Shown here piece by piece: positions 50,163 through 59,993 of a DNA stretch of 64,000 nucleotides. Both the position numbers and the translations under genes were made by a program. Position 1 is the first letter of the stretch, and the number at the start of each line of letters is the position of its first letter. Source of the DNA: Candidatus Thioglobus sp. (GTDB lineage: Bacteria; Pseudomonadota; Gammaproteobacteria; PS1; Pseudothioglobaceae); the NCBI GenBank assembly GCA_028228555.1, contig JAOJBP010000004.1, positions 1-64,000 of the forward strand, written 5' to 3'. The notes under the pieces are model-generated. The model did not search any database, was not told the origin of the DNA, and saw nothing but the letters and a program-made list of their open reading frames with translations.

Positions 50163-51404
50163 TTGAGCTTTTCCTACAAAAACCAATCCTTACATGCTGA
50201 ATCTGTTGATATTGCAGATTTAATGCAGAGCTACGGCTCTCCGTTATATGTATATTCACGCACTGATATTGAAAAGAATTGGCGCGAGTTTGACTCAGCC
50301 TTTGGACAGCATCCGCACCTGGTTTGTTACGCAGTCAAAGCTAATTCTAATATTGCCGTATTGAATGTATTAGCTAGAATTGGTGCAGGATTTGATATTG
50401 TTTCTATTGGTGAATTGGAGCGCGTTTTGGCTGCAGGCGGAGAAGCTTCAAAATGCGTATTTTCTGGTGTGGCTAAAACCCAAGTAGAAATTGAGCGCGG
50501 CCTAGAGGTTGGTATTCGTTGCTTTAATGTAGAGTCTGCTGCTGAGCTAGTACGTATTGAGCAAGTGGCGTCGAGTTTAAACATCCAAGCATCCATTTCA
50601 ATACGCGTCAATCCAAATGTCGATGCAAAAACACATCCATATATTTCAACAGGCTTAAAAGAAAACAAATTTGGTGTTGATATCGATGACGCACTTGAGT
50701 TGTATAAAACAGCGCACCAGTCTGAGCATTTGCTGATTAAAGGTTTAGATTGCCATATTGGTTCACAGATTACAGACGTTTCTCCATTTTTAGATGCACT
50801 AGACAAAGTGCTAAGCTTAATTAAGACGCTTAAAGCCCAAGGTATTGATATCGAGCACCTAGACTTAGGCGGCGGCGTTGGTATTACTTATGATAATGAA
50901 GTGCCGTTAGATATTTCAGCTTACATTGCCCAGGTATTAAAAAAAGTTGGAGATTTAGAGATTATTTTAGAACCCGGTAGGGCGATTGTTGGTAATGCAG
51001 GTATTTTTATTACTAAAGTAGAGTTTCTAAAGCAAAATTCAGATAAATCTTTTGCACTGATTGATGGTGCAATGAATGATCTCTTGCGCCCCGCTTTTTA
51101 TAATGCGTATCATCATGTATTACCAGTTAGTGAAAATTCCATAGGGGTTGATGCCAAATGGGATCTTGTAGGCCCTATTTGTGAAACAGGAGATTTTTTA
51201 GCTAAAGATAGGCATTTGTCTTTATCTGAAGGTGACTATTTAGCATTAATGTCCGCAGGGGCATATGGTTTTACCATGAGTTCAAATTACAATTCCAGAC
51301 CACGCGTAGCTGAGGTAATGGTGTCAGATAGTGAACACCACCTTATCCGTAAGCGTGAAACCATCCAAGATTTATTTAATACAGAGTATCTAATCAATGA
51401 CTAA
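50163..51404 (+). CDS. lysA: Diaminopimelate decarboxylase
   Basis: PLP enzyme of the last lysine step. The 413 residues have the PLP lysine in CYAVKANSN near 58, DCHIGSQITD near 198, LDLGGGVGI near 238, EPGRAIVGNAG near 274, and the substrate-site cysteine in GPICETGDF near 340. The start is a TTG at 50163, supported by the typical SFSYKNQSLHAE opening, 3 bases after the lipoprotein stop. It overlaps yhbY by 8 bases; dapF is not next to it. Confidence 0.96.
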   Translation: MSFSYKNQSLHAESVDIADLMQSYGSPLYVYSRTDIEKNWREFDSAFGQHPHLVCYAVKANSNIAVLNVLARIGAGFDIVSIGELERVLAAGGEASKCVFSGVAKTQVEIERGLEVGIRCFNVESAAELVRIEQVASSLNIQASISIRVNPNVDAKTHPYISTGLKENKFGVDIDDALELYKTAHQSEHLLIKGLDCHIGSQITDVSPFLDALDKVLSLIKTLKAQGIDIEHLDLGGGVGITYDNEVPLDISAYIAQVLKKVGDLEIILEPGRAIVGNAGIFITKVEFLKQNSDKSFALIDGAMNDLLRPAFYNAYHHVLPVSENSIGVDAKWDLVGPICETGDFLAKDRHLSLSEGDYLALMSAGAYGFTMSSNYNSRPRVAEVMVSDSEHHLIRKRETIQDLFNTEYLIND

Positions 51405-51699
51405 GCTTACCAATAACCAAAAGAAATTTTTAAGATCCAAAGGTCACAGCCTTAAACCTGTTGTGATGATTGGACAACACGGACTGAGTGAGGCCGTTTT
51501 ATCAGAACTTGAATCAAGTCTAGAAACCCATGAATTATTAAAGATCAAGGTTCGTGGCGATGATCGTGAAGATAAGCAACATGTAATTGATAAGATTGTT
51601 CAAGCAACCCATGCACACTTAGTGCAGGTTATTGGAAGTGTTATGGTCATTTATCGTGCATTTGATAAAGATCCTCAAATCATCCTTCCAAAAAAATAA
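51397..51699 (+). CDS. yhbY: YhbY-type CRM-domain RNA-binding protein
   Basis: A 100-residue protein consisting of a single CRM domain linked to 50S ribosome assembly. It shows LTNNQKKFLRSKGHSLKPVV, then IGQHGLSEAVLSELE with the GxxG-like loop, then HELLKIKVRGDDRED and a final VIGSVMVIYRAFD strand. It begins inside the end of lysA. Confidence 0.94.
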   Translation: MTKLTNNQKKFLRSKGHSLKPVVMIGQHGLSEAVLSELESSLETHELLKIKVRGDDREDKQHVIDKIVQATHAHLVQVIGSVMVIYRAFDKDPQIILPKK

Positions 51700-51705
51700 T
51701 TCAAA

Positions 51706-52794
51706 ATGATTAAGATTGCAATTAGTGCTGCCGAAACTTCAGGTGACCTAATTGGATCAACATTAGTTCAAGCGCTAAAAGCCCAAGATCCAACTCTTAA
51801 TATTGAAGGGTTATGTGGTGAAAAAATGCAGACTCAGGGCTGTATAAAACACTGGGATATGAGCCTAGTAAATGTCATGGGATTCAGCGAAGTTCTAAAA
51901 AAACTTCCATCGCTATTAAGGCTAAGAAAATCTATTGTCGAGTATTTCTCTCAACATAAACCAGATGTATTTATTGGGGTAGATGCGCCTGATTTCAATT
52001 TTGTTATTGAAAGAAAGCTTAAAGGCCTCGGAATTAAGACAGTTCACTTTATTTCGCCTTCAGTTTGGGCGTGGCGTGCATCACGGGTTAAAAAAATCAA
52101 GCGTTCTAGCGACTTAATATTATGCCTATTCCCTTTTGAGGTAGATTTTTACGCGCATCATAATCAGAGGGCTGTATTTGTTGGTCATCCTTTAGCAGAG
52201 AAACTCACCCCTAGAAAGAACCACCAATCAGGTAAAAATATTTTACTCATGCCTGGCTCAAGAGCGGGAGAGGTAAGGCGTCTTTTGCCTGAGATGCTCC
52301 TTGCAGCGAAATCGATGTCACATCAAGATCCATCATTTAAGTTTCATTTAGCATTAGCGAATGAGGAATTACTTGAATGGGCTAAAGATATTATCGGTCA
52401 ACAAGATATAAGTCTTTCAGTTAATAAGGCGCATGAGCATATGCAAAACGCAGATTTGGTGTTGGTCGCATCGGGGACCGCAACACTAGAACTGTCCTTA
52501 ATTGGTGTGCCAATGGTGGTGGTTTATAAGCTGTCTAAGCTGAGTTATTTTATCGCTTCAAATTTAGTTAAAAGTAAATTTATTAGTTTGCCTAATGTGA
52601 TTGCTAACAAAGCCTTGGTTCCAGAATTGATCCAAAAAGAAGCAAATGGTGATAATATTGCCAACCATGCAATGGCTATTCTAAAGAGTGATCATTCAGA
52701 TTTGACTGAGGAGTTTTCTAAAATACATAAAAGTCTTTGCTTGAACGCCAGCCAAGAGTCAGCAAAGCTTATTCTTGAATTTATCCATGAATAA
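51706..52794 (+). CDS. lpxB: Lipid-A-disaccharide synthase
   Basis: GT-B glycosyltransferase that joins UDP-diacylglucosamine and lipid X. The 362 residues have AISAAETSGDLIGSTLV at the start, EGLCGEKMQTQGC near 36, the VFIGVDAPDFNF motif near 87, HFISPSVWAWRASRVKKI near 113, MPGSRAGEVRRLLPE near 183 and ASGTATLELSLIG near 256. Together with lptA/B/C it shows that a lipid-A-based outer membrane is made. Confidence 0.96.
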   Translation: MIKIAISAAETSGDLIGSTLVQALKAQDPTLNIEGLCGEKMQTQGCIKHWDMSLVNVMGFSEVLKKLPSLLRLRKSIVEYFSQHKPDVFIGVDAPDFNFVIERKLKGLGIKTVHFISPSVWAWRASRVKKIKRSSDLILCLFPFEVDFYAHHNQRAVFVGHPLAEKLTPRKNHQSGKNILLMPGSRAGEVRRLLPEMLLAAKSMSHQDPSFKFHLALANEELLEWAKDIIGQQDISLSVNKAHEHMQNADLVLVASGTATLELSLIGVPMVVVYKLSKLSYFIASNLVKSKFISLPNVIANKALVPELIQKEANGDNIANHAMAILKSDHSDLTEEFSKIHKSLCLNASQESAKLILEFIHE

Positions 52795-53608
52795 AGAGCT
52801 GCAAAAAATTATTAATTTGGCGCTTGATGAAGATTTAGGCTCTGGTGATGTTTCGGCAACTTTATTGCCCAATGAGCAAGCTGTTGCAACCATTATTTGT
52901 CGAGAAAGTGCTGTCATTTGTGGTGTTGAATTTGCTCAAGCTACTTTCGCCTCACTAGATAAAGATATTAAAATCTCTTGGCAAGTTAAAGATGGAGATT
53001 TAGTGGCGCCATCTCAAATTTTAGCAACCTTGTCAGGCTCATCAAGATCAATTATTAGTGGGGAGCGTGTAGCACTTAATTTTTTGCAAGCACTGAGTTC
53101 AGTGGCAACGCAAACAAACTTAATGGTTGCCAAAATAGCACATACAAAAGCAAAATTACTAGACACAAGAAAAACTCTACCTGGGCTTCGACTGGCGCAA
53201 AAATATGCGGTTAAATGTGGTGGCGGCAATAATCACCGACTTGGATTGTATGACTGTGTCATGCTTAAAGAAAACCATATTATAGCTTTCGGTAGTATAA
53301 CTAAAGCCGTGAAAAATGCTAAAGAAAAATATCCAAAGCTTGACTTAATTGTTGAAGTAGAAACGCTAGATCAATTAGCAGAAGTGCTTAAACTAGAAGG
53401 TGTAACGCGAGCATTGTGCGACAATTTTTCACATCAAGAATTGGCTCAGGCTGTACAAATGGCTTCTAGTAAGTTAGATCTTGAAGCTTCTGGAAATATT
53501 AATTTAGAAACACTTGTTGCTGTTGCCGAGACGGGTGTTGATTTTATTTCAACTGGTATTATTACTAAAGATATTAAGGCAGTTGATTTGTCATTACGCT
53601 TTTCCTGA
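52787..53608 (+). CDS. nadC: Nicotinate-nucleotide pyrophosphorylase (quinolinate phosphoribosyltransferase)
   Basis: Makes nicotinate mononucleotide from quinolinate and PRPP in NAD synthesis. From ATG 52787 it has 273 residues: LDEDLGSGDVSATLL near 11, ERVALNFLQALSSVAT near 90, LLDTRKTLPGLRLAQKYAV near 123, CGGGNNHRLGLYD, MLKENHI near 161, VEVETLDQL near 188 and EASGNINLE near 233. The start overlaps the end of lpxB. Its 3' end overlaps that of cysQ on the other strand by 15 bases. PRPP comes from prs in this window. Confidence 0.96.
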   Translation: MNKELQKIINLALDEDLGSGDVSATLLPNEQAVATIICRESAVICGVEFAQATFASLDKDIKISWQVKDGDLVAPSQILATLSGSSRSIISGERVALNFLQALSSVATQTNLMVAKIAHTKAKLLDTRKTLPGLRLAQKYAVKCGGGNNHRLGLYDCVMLKENHIIAFGSITKAVKNAKEKYPKLDLIVEVETLDQLAEVLKLEGVTRALCDNFSHQELAQAVQMASSKLDLEASGNINLETLVAVAETGVDFISTGIITKDIKAVDLSLRFS

Positions 53609-54358
53609 AGCAAAAAACACCGGACTACTGAGATCATCTTGGATGTTATAACGTAGAGGTTGTGAATCTTCCCCAATAACTTGCCCACCTGCTGCTTCCA
53701 AGATACAGACACCTGCGGCCGTGTCCCATTCAGAGCAAGGGCCAAATCTTGGATAGTAGTCATATTCGCCCTCAGCAATTTTACAAAATTTTAGTGCACT
53801 ACCTAGGTGGCTTATATTGCATTCCCCAATCTGATTTAAGTGATCATTTAGTTTTGAATTATGCAACGAGTGATGCCCAATAACAACCTCTAGAGGTTCT
53901 TTTTTAGAATTCACTTGTAGCAACGTGGTTGTATTATTAGTGAGTTTGAAGGCTTGATAATTTTCGTTAGTAAAATAGTGTGTTTTACTAAGAGGTGCAT
54001 ATATAAAACCATAAATAGGGCGATTTTCTTTAATATAAGCGATGCAAATGCAAAATTCTCCCGTTTGTTGAATAAAATCTCTGGTGCCATCAAGTGGGTC
54101 TATAAGCCAATATTCACTCCAAGTTGAGCGAACTGAAAAATCAGGTAATTCTGACTCTTCTGAAAGAATAGGGATGTTGGAAGTTATCTGACTTAATCCT
54201 TTAACTAATTGCTGATGCGCTTCTTTATCAACAACTGTCAAAGGAGTTTGGTCTGATTTAGTCTCAATGGTGAGACTGGTTTTGTAATACGACATAATCA
54301 TCTCTCCGACTTGAGTGGTAAGTGTGATTAAGTGTGGTGTTAGCGTATTAAACATCAT
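53594..54358 (-). CDS. cysQ: 3'(2'),5'-bisphosphate nucleotidase CysQ
   Basis: Inositol-monophosphatase-family enzyme that dephosphorylates PAP. From the ATG at 54358 the protein has 254 residues: KSDQTPLTVVDKEAHQ near 35, LSEESE near 66, WLIDPLDGTRDFI near 84, and GPCSEWDTAAGVCILEAAGG near 203. A longer reading would run into tRNA-Ile2 and is rejected. It is convergent with nadC, with the last 15 bases shared. Confidence 0.92.
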   Translation of the reverse strand: MMFNTLTPHLITLTTQVGEMIMSYYKTSLTIETKSDQTPLTVVDKEAHQQLVKGLSQITSNIPILSEESELPDFSVRSTWSEYWLIDPLDGTRDFIQQTGEFCICIAYIKENRPIYGFIYAPLSKTHYFTNENYQAFKLTNNTTTLLQVNSKKEPLEVVIGHHSLHNSKLNDHLNQIGECNISHLGSALKFCKIAEGEYDYYPRFGPCSEWDTAAGVCILEAAGGQVIGEDSQPLRYNIQDDLSSPVFFASGKA

Positions 54359-54399
54359 GATATTATCATACCATTGAGCATGAAAAATACTGCTAAATA

Positions 54400-54476
54400 T
54401 GGTGGGCCTACTTGGACTTGAACCAAGGACCAATCGATTATGAGTCGAGTGCTCTAACCAGCTGAGCTATAGGCCC
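54400..54476 (-). tRNA. ileX: tRNA-Ile2 (anticodon CAT, lysidine type)
   Basis: A full 77-base cloverleaf on the minus strand. The acceptor GGGCCTA pairs with TAGGCCC, the anticodon loop is CTCATAA, the T arm has GGTTCAAGTCC, and CCA is encoded. CAT could mean elongator Met, but the T arm and variable region (TTGGTC..TGGTTCAAGTCCA) resemble the E. coli ileX type read as Ile after TilS modifies C34. Confidence 0.9.
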
Positions 54477-54491
54477 GATAAAACGGATTTT

Positions 54492-56303
54492 TTAAGAATC
54501 TAAAAAGCTTTGAAGCTTATGGGCACGAGAAGGATGTCGTAATTTTCTCAGTGCTTTGGCTTCAATTTGTCGAATACGCTCTCGCGTTACATCAAATTGT
54601 CTGCCAACCTCTTCAAGTGTATGATCAGTGTTCATATCAATACCAAAACGCATTTTTAGCACCTTTGCCTCACGAGGAGATAAGTTTGCTAATAATTCGC
54701 CTGTGGTCTCTCTAAGACTTTCTTTTGTAGTAATTTCTACAGGTGAAGATAGATTAGTGTCTTCAATAAAGTCACCGATATTAGAGTCTTCGTCATCACC
54801 TACAGGTGTTTCCATAGATAAAGGCTCTTTGGCAATTTTAAGAATTTTAATAATCTTGTATTCTGGCAACTCCATTTCAACAGCTAGTTCTTCTGGAGAA
54901 GCTTCACGACCAAATTTTTGTAATAATTGACGGCGAACACGATTTAGTTTGTTTATAGTCTCAATCATATGCACTGGAATACGAATAGTTCGAGCTTGAT
55001 CGGCAATTGAGCGAGTAATCGCTTGACGAATCCACCAAGTAGCGTACGTTGAGAATTTATAACCACGACGGTACTCAAATTTATCTACCGCTTTCATTAA
55101 GCCAACATTACCCTCTTGAATAAGATCCAAGAACTGTAAGCCACGATTTGCATATTTTTTAGCAATAGAGATAACCAATCTTAGGTTGGCTTCGGTCATT
55201 TGTGACTTAGCTTTCTTAGCGCGACGATCACCTTTACGATAAAGCTTATTTAGTGCTTTTAATTCAGCGATAGTTAAATGCATTTCTTCTTCATATTCAT
55301 GAAGATTTTTCTGTGCATAAAAAATTTCATCTTTAGAAGATGCGAGTGCTGAAACTAGTTTTTCATCTAATTTTGCATTTTTCAACCAATCATAGTTAGT
55401 TTCATTACCGGCAAACATCTCAAGAAATTGAACTCTTTCCATTCCCGCATAAAGACAGGCACTTTGGATTACTTTTTCTTGTTTTTTGACCTGGTCGACG
55501 CGATCACAAATAACTACCATCATAGTTGAAACAAGCTTAGGCGCTAGGCGCAAGTCTGACAAACCTTTGGAAAGCTCTACCCGAGCAGCTATTGTTTTTT
55601 TATGACGAAAACCATGCTTATCTTTTAGTTCTTGATAACCTTCAGAACAGCTTAAAACTGTCTCAAAACGGGTATTTACCTTGTCTTCATCAGGGCCAGA
55701 GTATTCCATTTCTTCCATGTCTTCATACTCTTCAATATCATCAAACTCGCCGGCATCAAATGCAGCTTTTTTAGCTTCAAAATCTGCTGCATCGCCTTGA
55801 TAACCAATGATTACATCGGTAATTTTACACTTGCCTTCTTCTAGTCGTTTATGCGCCTTGAAGAAGTAATCAGTGATTGATGGGTAAAGTGTAATAGCTT
55901 GCATAATTTCAAATACACCAGCTTCAATTTCTTTAGCAATACGAACTTCATCTTTTTGCTCTAATAGGTCTACGACACCCATCTCACGCATGTACATTCT
56001 CACTGGATCAGTTGTTCTACCAAATTCAGAATCTAGCGCTGCAAGCGCTGCAACTGCAGCTTCTGCAGAAGTAGATTGTGATTTAGCACCTGCAACGACT
56101 AAGGTATCAGCATCAGGAACTGTATCAGAGACAGAGATGTCTAATTCTTCTAGAATCGTAACAATAGGCTCTATTTGATCTTGTGTCAGTAAGTCCTCAG
56201 GCAAAAGATCATTAATTTCAGAGTAGGTTAGATAACCTTTCTCTTTACCAATCATGATAAGTTGTTGAAGTGCTTGCTTATGTGCTTTAGTAGTAGATTT
56301 CAT
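54492..56303 (-). CDS. rpoD: RNA polymerase primary sigma factor (sigma-70)
   Basis: Primary sigma factor of 603 residues. Region 1.1 is at the N terminus ([20 protein letters not shown]), region 1.2 near 95 ([16 protein letters not shown]), a non-conserved acidic insert about 170-210, region 2 near 370-450 ([20 protein letters not shown] and [19 protein letters not shown]), region 3, and region 4 with the helix-turn-helix [20 protein letters not shown] near 565. Promoters seen in the window are of the TATAAT type it reads. tRNA-Ile2 is directly downstream. The usual partner dnaG is not adjacent. Confidence 0.98.
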   Translation of the reverse strand: MKSTTKAHKQALQQLIMIGKEKGYLTYSEINDLLPEDLLTQDQIEPIVTILEELDISVSDTVPDADTLVVAGAKSQSTSAEAAVAALAALDSEFGRTTDPVRMYMREMGVVDLLEQKDEVRIAKEIEAGVFEIMQAITLYPSITDYFFKAHKRLEEGKCKITDVIIGYQGDAADFEAKKAAFDAGEFDDIEEYEDMEEMEYSGPDEDKVNTRFETVLSCSEGYQELKDKHGFRHKKTIAARVELSKGLSDLRLAPKLVSTMMVVICDRVDQVKKQEKVIQSACLYAGMERVQFLEMFAGNETNYDWLKNAKLDEKLVSALASSKDEIFYAQKNLHEYEEEMHLTIAELKALNKLYRKGDRRAKKAKSQMTEANLRLVISIAKKYANRGLQFLDLIQEGNVGLMKAVDKFEYRRGYKFSTYATWWIRQAITRSIADQARTIRIPVHMIETINKLNRVRRQLLQKFGREASPEELAVEMELPEYKIIKILKIAKEPLSMETPVGDDEDSNIGDFIEDTNLSSPVEITTKESLRETTGELLANLSPREAKVLKMRFGIDMNTDHTLEEVGRQFDVTRERIRQIEAKALRKLRHPSRAHKLQSFLDS

Positions 56304-56392
56304 AGAGTGACTTGTTATGACGGGCCAAGTGATGGATTATACACAAAGTTATCGATTAAAAATCATAGCCTTGCGTACTTTAAGGTGAATAA

Positions 56393-57355
56393 CTATTGGA
56401 TATCAGAAAAAATGTTAATAATAGATTGTTCTTCGCTAATTCGCTTGATGACTTCTGCCATAACTGGCGCAATAGAAAGTTGTCTAATTTTATTACATTT
56501 AGCTGTTTCAGCATTTAATGGTATGGTGTTTGTGGTGACTAGCTCATCAAGTTCAGAGTTCTCAATAGTGCTAATGGCATTACCAGAAAGCACGGCATGT
56601 GTTGCATAGGCTACAACTTTTTTTGCACCTTTTTCTTTTAGAATGCCTGCCGCTTGACACAAGGTTCCAGCTGTATCAACCATATCATCAATTAAGACAC
56701 AGGTTTTTCCTTCAACATCACCAATCACATTCATCACCTTAACCATATTAGGCGCAGGGCGACGCTTATCAATAATTGCTAAATCTGCATCATTAAGTTT
56801 CTTAGCTGCAGCGCGAGCTCTTACAACTCCACCAACATCTGGAGAAACGACCACAATATCCTTGTAATTTTGATTAATGATGTCATCTAATAACACGGGT
56901 TGAGCGAAGATATTGTCAATTGGAATATCAAAAAATCCTTGGATCTGATCAGCATGCAAGTCAACTGTTAAAATTCTATCAATTCCTGAAGCCTCAACCA
57001 TCTTAGCAGCAAGTTTTGCTGTAATTGGAACGCGCGTTAAACGAGAGCGACGATCTTGTCTTGAATAGCCAAAGTATGGCACAACTGCTGTGATTCTTGC
57101 TGCTGATGAGCGCTTTAAGGCATCCGCCATAACCAATAACTCCATTAGAGTTTCTGCTGGAGAAGGCCCGCAAGTAGGTTGTATGATGAAGACGTCACAG
57201 CCTCGGACATTTTCTAAGATTTCAACTTGAGATTCACCATCGCTAAATCTTCCAATAAGGGCCTTTCCTTGTGCAATATTTAAACTAGAAATAATTTCAC
57301 CAGATAGTAACGGGTTTGCGTTACCACTAAAAATTTTGATCGTGTCAAGAGACAT
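56393..57355 (-). CDS. prs: Ribose-phosphate pyrophosphokinase
   Basis: Makes PRPP from ribose-5-phosphate and ATP, releasing AMP. The 320 residues have [11 protein letters not shown] near 37, [10 protein letters not shown] near 98, the [17 protein letters not shown] signature near 131, and the PRPP loop [18 protein letters not shown] near 220. The order ispE, tRNA-Gln, prs is a familiar gammaproteobacterial arrangement, but rpoD follows here instead of rplY and pth. Confidence 0.97.
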   Translation of the reverse strand: MSLDTIKIFSGNANPLLSGEIISSLNIAQGKALIGRFSDGESQVEILENVRGCDVFIIQPTCGPSPAETLMELLVMADALKRSSAARITAVVPYFGYSRQDRRSRLTRVPITAKLAAKMVEASGIDRILTVDLHADQIQGFFDIPIDNIFAQPVLLDDIINQNYKDIVVVSPDVGGVVRARAAAKKLNDADLAIIDKRRPAPNMVKVMNVIGDVEGKTCVLIDDMVDTAGTLCQAAGILKEKGAKKVVAYATHAVLSGNAISTIENSELDELVTTNTIPLNAETAKCNKIRQLSIAPVMAEVIKRISEEQSIINIFSDIQ

Positions 57356-57461
57356 AAGCGTGATTGATTGTTGAAAGTTGATTAAATTATACTAGGTTAC
57401 AGTGACAAAAATAATTTTTGCTTGTGGATTGCATGAGTAAATTTGACCAAATAAAAAACAT

Positions 57462-57497
57462 AAAAAAAGCTACGCCTTAATGCTAAGACATAGCTTT
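57462..57497 (-). terminator. Terminator after tRNA-Gln (minus strand)
   Basis: On the minus strand AAAGCTA ... TAGCTTT with an inner GTCTT/AAGGC pairing, followed by T7. It lies between the tRNA and prs, so prs must have its own promoter in 57356-57461. Confidence 0.75.
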
Positions 57498-57503
57498 TGA
57501 AAA

Positions 57504-57578
57504 TGGCTGGGCTGGCAGGGATCGAACCTGCGAATGACGGGATCAAAACCCGGTGCCTTACCGCTTGGCGACAGCCCA
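57504..57578 (-). tRNA. glnT: tRNA-Gln (anticodon TTG)
   Basis: A 75-base minus-strand cloverleaf: acceptor TGGGCTG with CAGCCCA, anticodon loop TTTTGAT giving TTG, T arm GGTTCGATCC, and encoded CCA. Its 5' end overlaps the last codons of ispE by 21 bases. Confidence 0.95.
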
Positions 57579-58436
57579 TTTGAAGATCGGAGAAGTGTCT
57601 ATTGCTTTCGCAGTAAAACTCATCCATTTTTTTGGCATTTTTTCTAATGCTACCATAGCATCATTTTGATTGGAAAATTCAGCAAAAACACAACTGCCTG
57701 TCCCACTCATTCTAGCTTTCCCTGAGATATTAGAACAGCGATTAAGATGATCTAATGCAAACCTAATTTCTTCTGTTTGCTCAATGGCTGCTTGCAAACA
57801 ATCGTTATGAGTATTTTCAAGCTCAGAGAAGTCGGATATTTTCCCTATCATCGGGCTCATTGTCAATGCTTTATGCGAGAAAATTTTTGATGTTGCAATA
57901 TGCTCATTAACAAACACCACTAAAAAGTGATTATTTGGAGTTTTTATTGGGCTTAGTATTTCTCCAACACCTTCTGCCCAAGCGCTTTGAGCATAAATAA
58001 AAATTGGCACATCAGCGCCTAACTTTAAACCTAATTCCATAAGCTCTTGCTGGTTTAAGCCTGTGTTCCAAATATAGTTTAGCGCAACCAATGTCGTTGC
58101 TGCATCAGATGAGCCGCCTCCCAGGCCGCCACCTGAGGGAATGCGCTTAACAATAGAAATGTTACAACCTAACTGAGTATGGGTAATATTTTGTAAGAGT
58201 TTTGCGGCGCGAATGATTAAATCAGATTCAGGCGCTATGTCATCATTGCCTGAGGTGCGACTGATGATGCCGTTATTGGTAATCGAAAATTGCAACTCAT
58301 CATAATAATCTAACAACTGAAAGAGGGTTTGTAAATTATGATAACCATCTTCGCGCTTACTATTGATGTGCAAAAATAAATTAATCTTTGCCGGTGCGAG
58401 CCATACCTTAGGAGGGCTAGACATCAATAAAGACAT
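57558..58436 (-). CDS. ispE: 4-diphosphocytidyl-2-C-methyl-D-erythritol kinase
   Basis: GHMP kinase of the MEP isoprenoid pathway, which would feed the polyprenyl tail used by UbiA. The 292 residues have [11 protein letters not shown] near 15, the ATP motif [17 protein letters not shown] near 98, and GSCVFAEF near 250. The last six sense codons (WAVAKR) and the TAA lie inside tRNA-Gln. It overlaps orn by 20 bases at the 5' end. Confidence 0.95.
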   Translation of the reverse strand: MSLLMSSPPKVWLAPAKINLFLHINSKREDGYHNLQTLFQLLDYYDELQFSITNNGIISRTSGNDDIAPESDLIIRAAKLLQNITHTQLGCNISIVKRIPSGGGLGGGSSDAATTLVALNYIWNTGLNQQELMELGLKLGADVPIFIYAQSAWAEGVGEILSPIKTPNNHFLVVFVNEHIATSKIFSHKALTMSPMIGKISDFSELENTHNDCLQAAIEQTEEIRFALDHLNRCSNISGKARMSGTGSCVFAEFSNQNDAMVALEKMPKKWMSFTAKAIDTSPIFKWAVAKR

Positions 58437-58959
58437 CTCGATAGTATTTTAATTCATTAATTGAATCACGAATATCGGCTAACGCTAGGTGCGCAGACTC
58501 ACCTTCTCGAATCATTTTTGCTTGTGGCTTCCATCGTACTAAAAGCTCTTTTAATGTGCTTACGTCAATATGGCGATAGTGGAAAAACTTTTCTAGCTCT
58601 GGCATGTAATTGTATAAAAAACGCCTATCTTGACAAACGGTATTACCACACATAGGAGAGGCACCAGCGTTGACATGTTTTTCTAAGAACTCGATGGTTT
58701 GCTTCTCGGCTTGCTTGGAAGAAATAATGCTATCTTTAACACGCTGAACTAGGCCGGAGTTTGTGTGATGCTCAGTATTCCATTCATCCATACCTGCTAA
58801 AATTTCACTACTTTGGTGGATAACCATAGAAGGACCCTCTTCCAAAATATTGAGATTTGCATCTGTCACAATGGTGGCAATCTCAATAATTACATCGCGC
58901 TCTGGCAATAAGCCAGTCATTTCTAGGTCGATCCAAATTAAATTCGTATCTTTGTTCAT
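58417..58959 (-). CDS. orn: Oligoribonuclease
   Basis: DEDDh exonuclease that degrades 2-5 nucleotide RNAs, including pGpG from cyclic-di-GMP breakdown. The 180 residues carry the acidic residues in WIDLEMTGL near 9, [12 protein letters not shown] near 109 and [12 protein letters not shown] near 157. It sits between trpD and ispE on the same strand, with short spacers. Confidence 0.96.
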   Translation of the reverse strand: MNKDTNLIWIDLEMTGLLPERDVIIEIATIVTDANLNILEEGPSMVIHQSSEILAGMDEWNTEHHTNSGLVQRVKDSIISSKQAEKQTIEFLEKHVNAGASPMCGNTVCQDRRFLYNYMPELEKFFHYRHIDVSTLKELLVRWKPQAKMIREGESAHLALADIRDSINELKYYRDVFIDV

Positions 58960-58969
58960 GTTTTATCCT

Positions 58970-59989
58970 TTAACAGCCTGTTGATTCACGTACAAAATCG
59001 TCTAGTTTTTGATGTGCTGAGCCTGTATTTAAAATACTGAGTGCTTTGTTAATGCCATCTTGTAATGAGTCGCTTATGCCGCATACATAAATAGCAGCGC
59101 CTGAGTTAAGTGCAATGATATTTTTAGCTGAGCCTTCTTTACCATCCAACGCTTGTTGAATTAACGCCAGAGAGTCTTCTGCATCATTTGCTTTAATATC
59201 CTCTAAGTTTCCAAGTGGCAAACCAAAATCAGTTGGGTTGATTGTATAAGTAGTCACCACTCCATTGTTAAGTTCAGCAACAAAGGTGTCATCTGCAATA
59301 GAGATTTCATCCAGGCCATCTTTAGAGTGCACCACCATAACGTGTGTAGAGCCTAAAATTTTTAAGACGTTTGCGATAGGCTCAACCAACTCTTTGCTAT
59401 AAACGCCCATCACCTGTGCAGGCGCTTTAGCAGGGTTGGTTAGTGGCCCAAGCACATTGAAAATAGTTCTAACAGCTAACTCTTTGCGAGGACCAATAGC
59501 GTGCTTCATGGCTGAGTGGTGAGCAGGTGCAAACATAAAGCCAACACCAATTTTTTTGATGCTATTACTGATCCGCTCTGCGCTCATCTCTAAATTAACA
59601 CCAGCTGCCTCTAAAACATCTGCACTGCCAGATTTTGATGAAATAGAGCGATTACCATGTTTGGCAACGGAGCCACCTGCAGCGGCAACCACAAAAGCAC
59701 AAGCAGTAGAGATATTAAACAAGCTTAGACCATCACCACCAGTGCCACAAGTGTCGACCAAGTGCTTTGAGTTTTTAACTTCAACTCCCTTGGCAAGCGA
59801 GCGCATTACTTTTGCACTGGCAGTAATTTCAGCAACAGTTTCCCCTTTCATGGAAAGACCAACTAAAAACGCACCAATTTGTGCATCGGTTGTTTTACCG
59901 GTCATGATGTCAGTCATAACATCATGCATTTCACCCTCATTTAAATCTTGTTTTGCAATAACTGCTTTGATTGCTTGTTGTATATTCAT
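58970..59989 (-). CDS. trpD: Anthranilate phosphoribosyltransferase
   Basis: Second step of tryptophan synthesis: anthranilate plus PRPP. The 339 residues have DTCGTGGDGLSLFNIS near 79 (PRPP loop), KHGNRSISSKSGSADVLEAA near 107, GPRKELAVRTIFNVLGPLTN near 165 and VHSKDGLDEISI near 220. trpE, trpG and trpC are not beside it. It is 4 bases from the pepP-like gene. Confidence 0.96.
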   Translation of the reverse strand: MNIQQAIKAVIAKQDLNEGEMHDVMTDIMTGKTTDAQIGAFLVGLSMKGETVAEITASAKVMRSLAKGVEVKNSKHLVDTCGTGGDGLSLFNISTACAFVVAAAGGSVAKHGNRSISSKSGSADVLEAAGVNLEMSAERISNSIKKIGVGFMFAPAHHSAMKHAIGPRKELAVRTIFNVLGPLTNPAKAPAQVMGVYSKELVEPIANVLKILGSTHVMVVHSKDGLDEISIADDTFVAELNNGVVTTYTINPTDFGLPLGNLEDIKANDAEDSLALIQQALDGKEGSAKNIIALNSGAAIYVCGISDSLQDGINKALSILNTGSAHQKLDDFVRESTGC

Positions 59990-59993
59990 GGAG

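Noticed and set aside
53594-54433. Longer cysQ reading beginning at 54433
   Set aside because: It would read through tRNA-Ile2 (54400-54476) and adds residues with no family match. The ATG pair at 54355-54358 starts just before the conserved domain.
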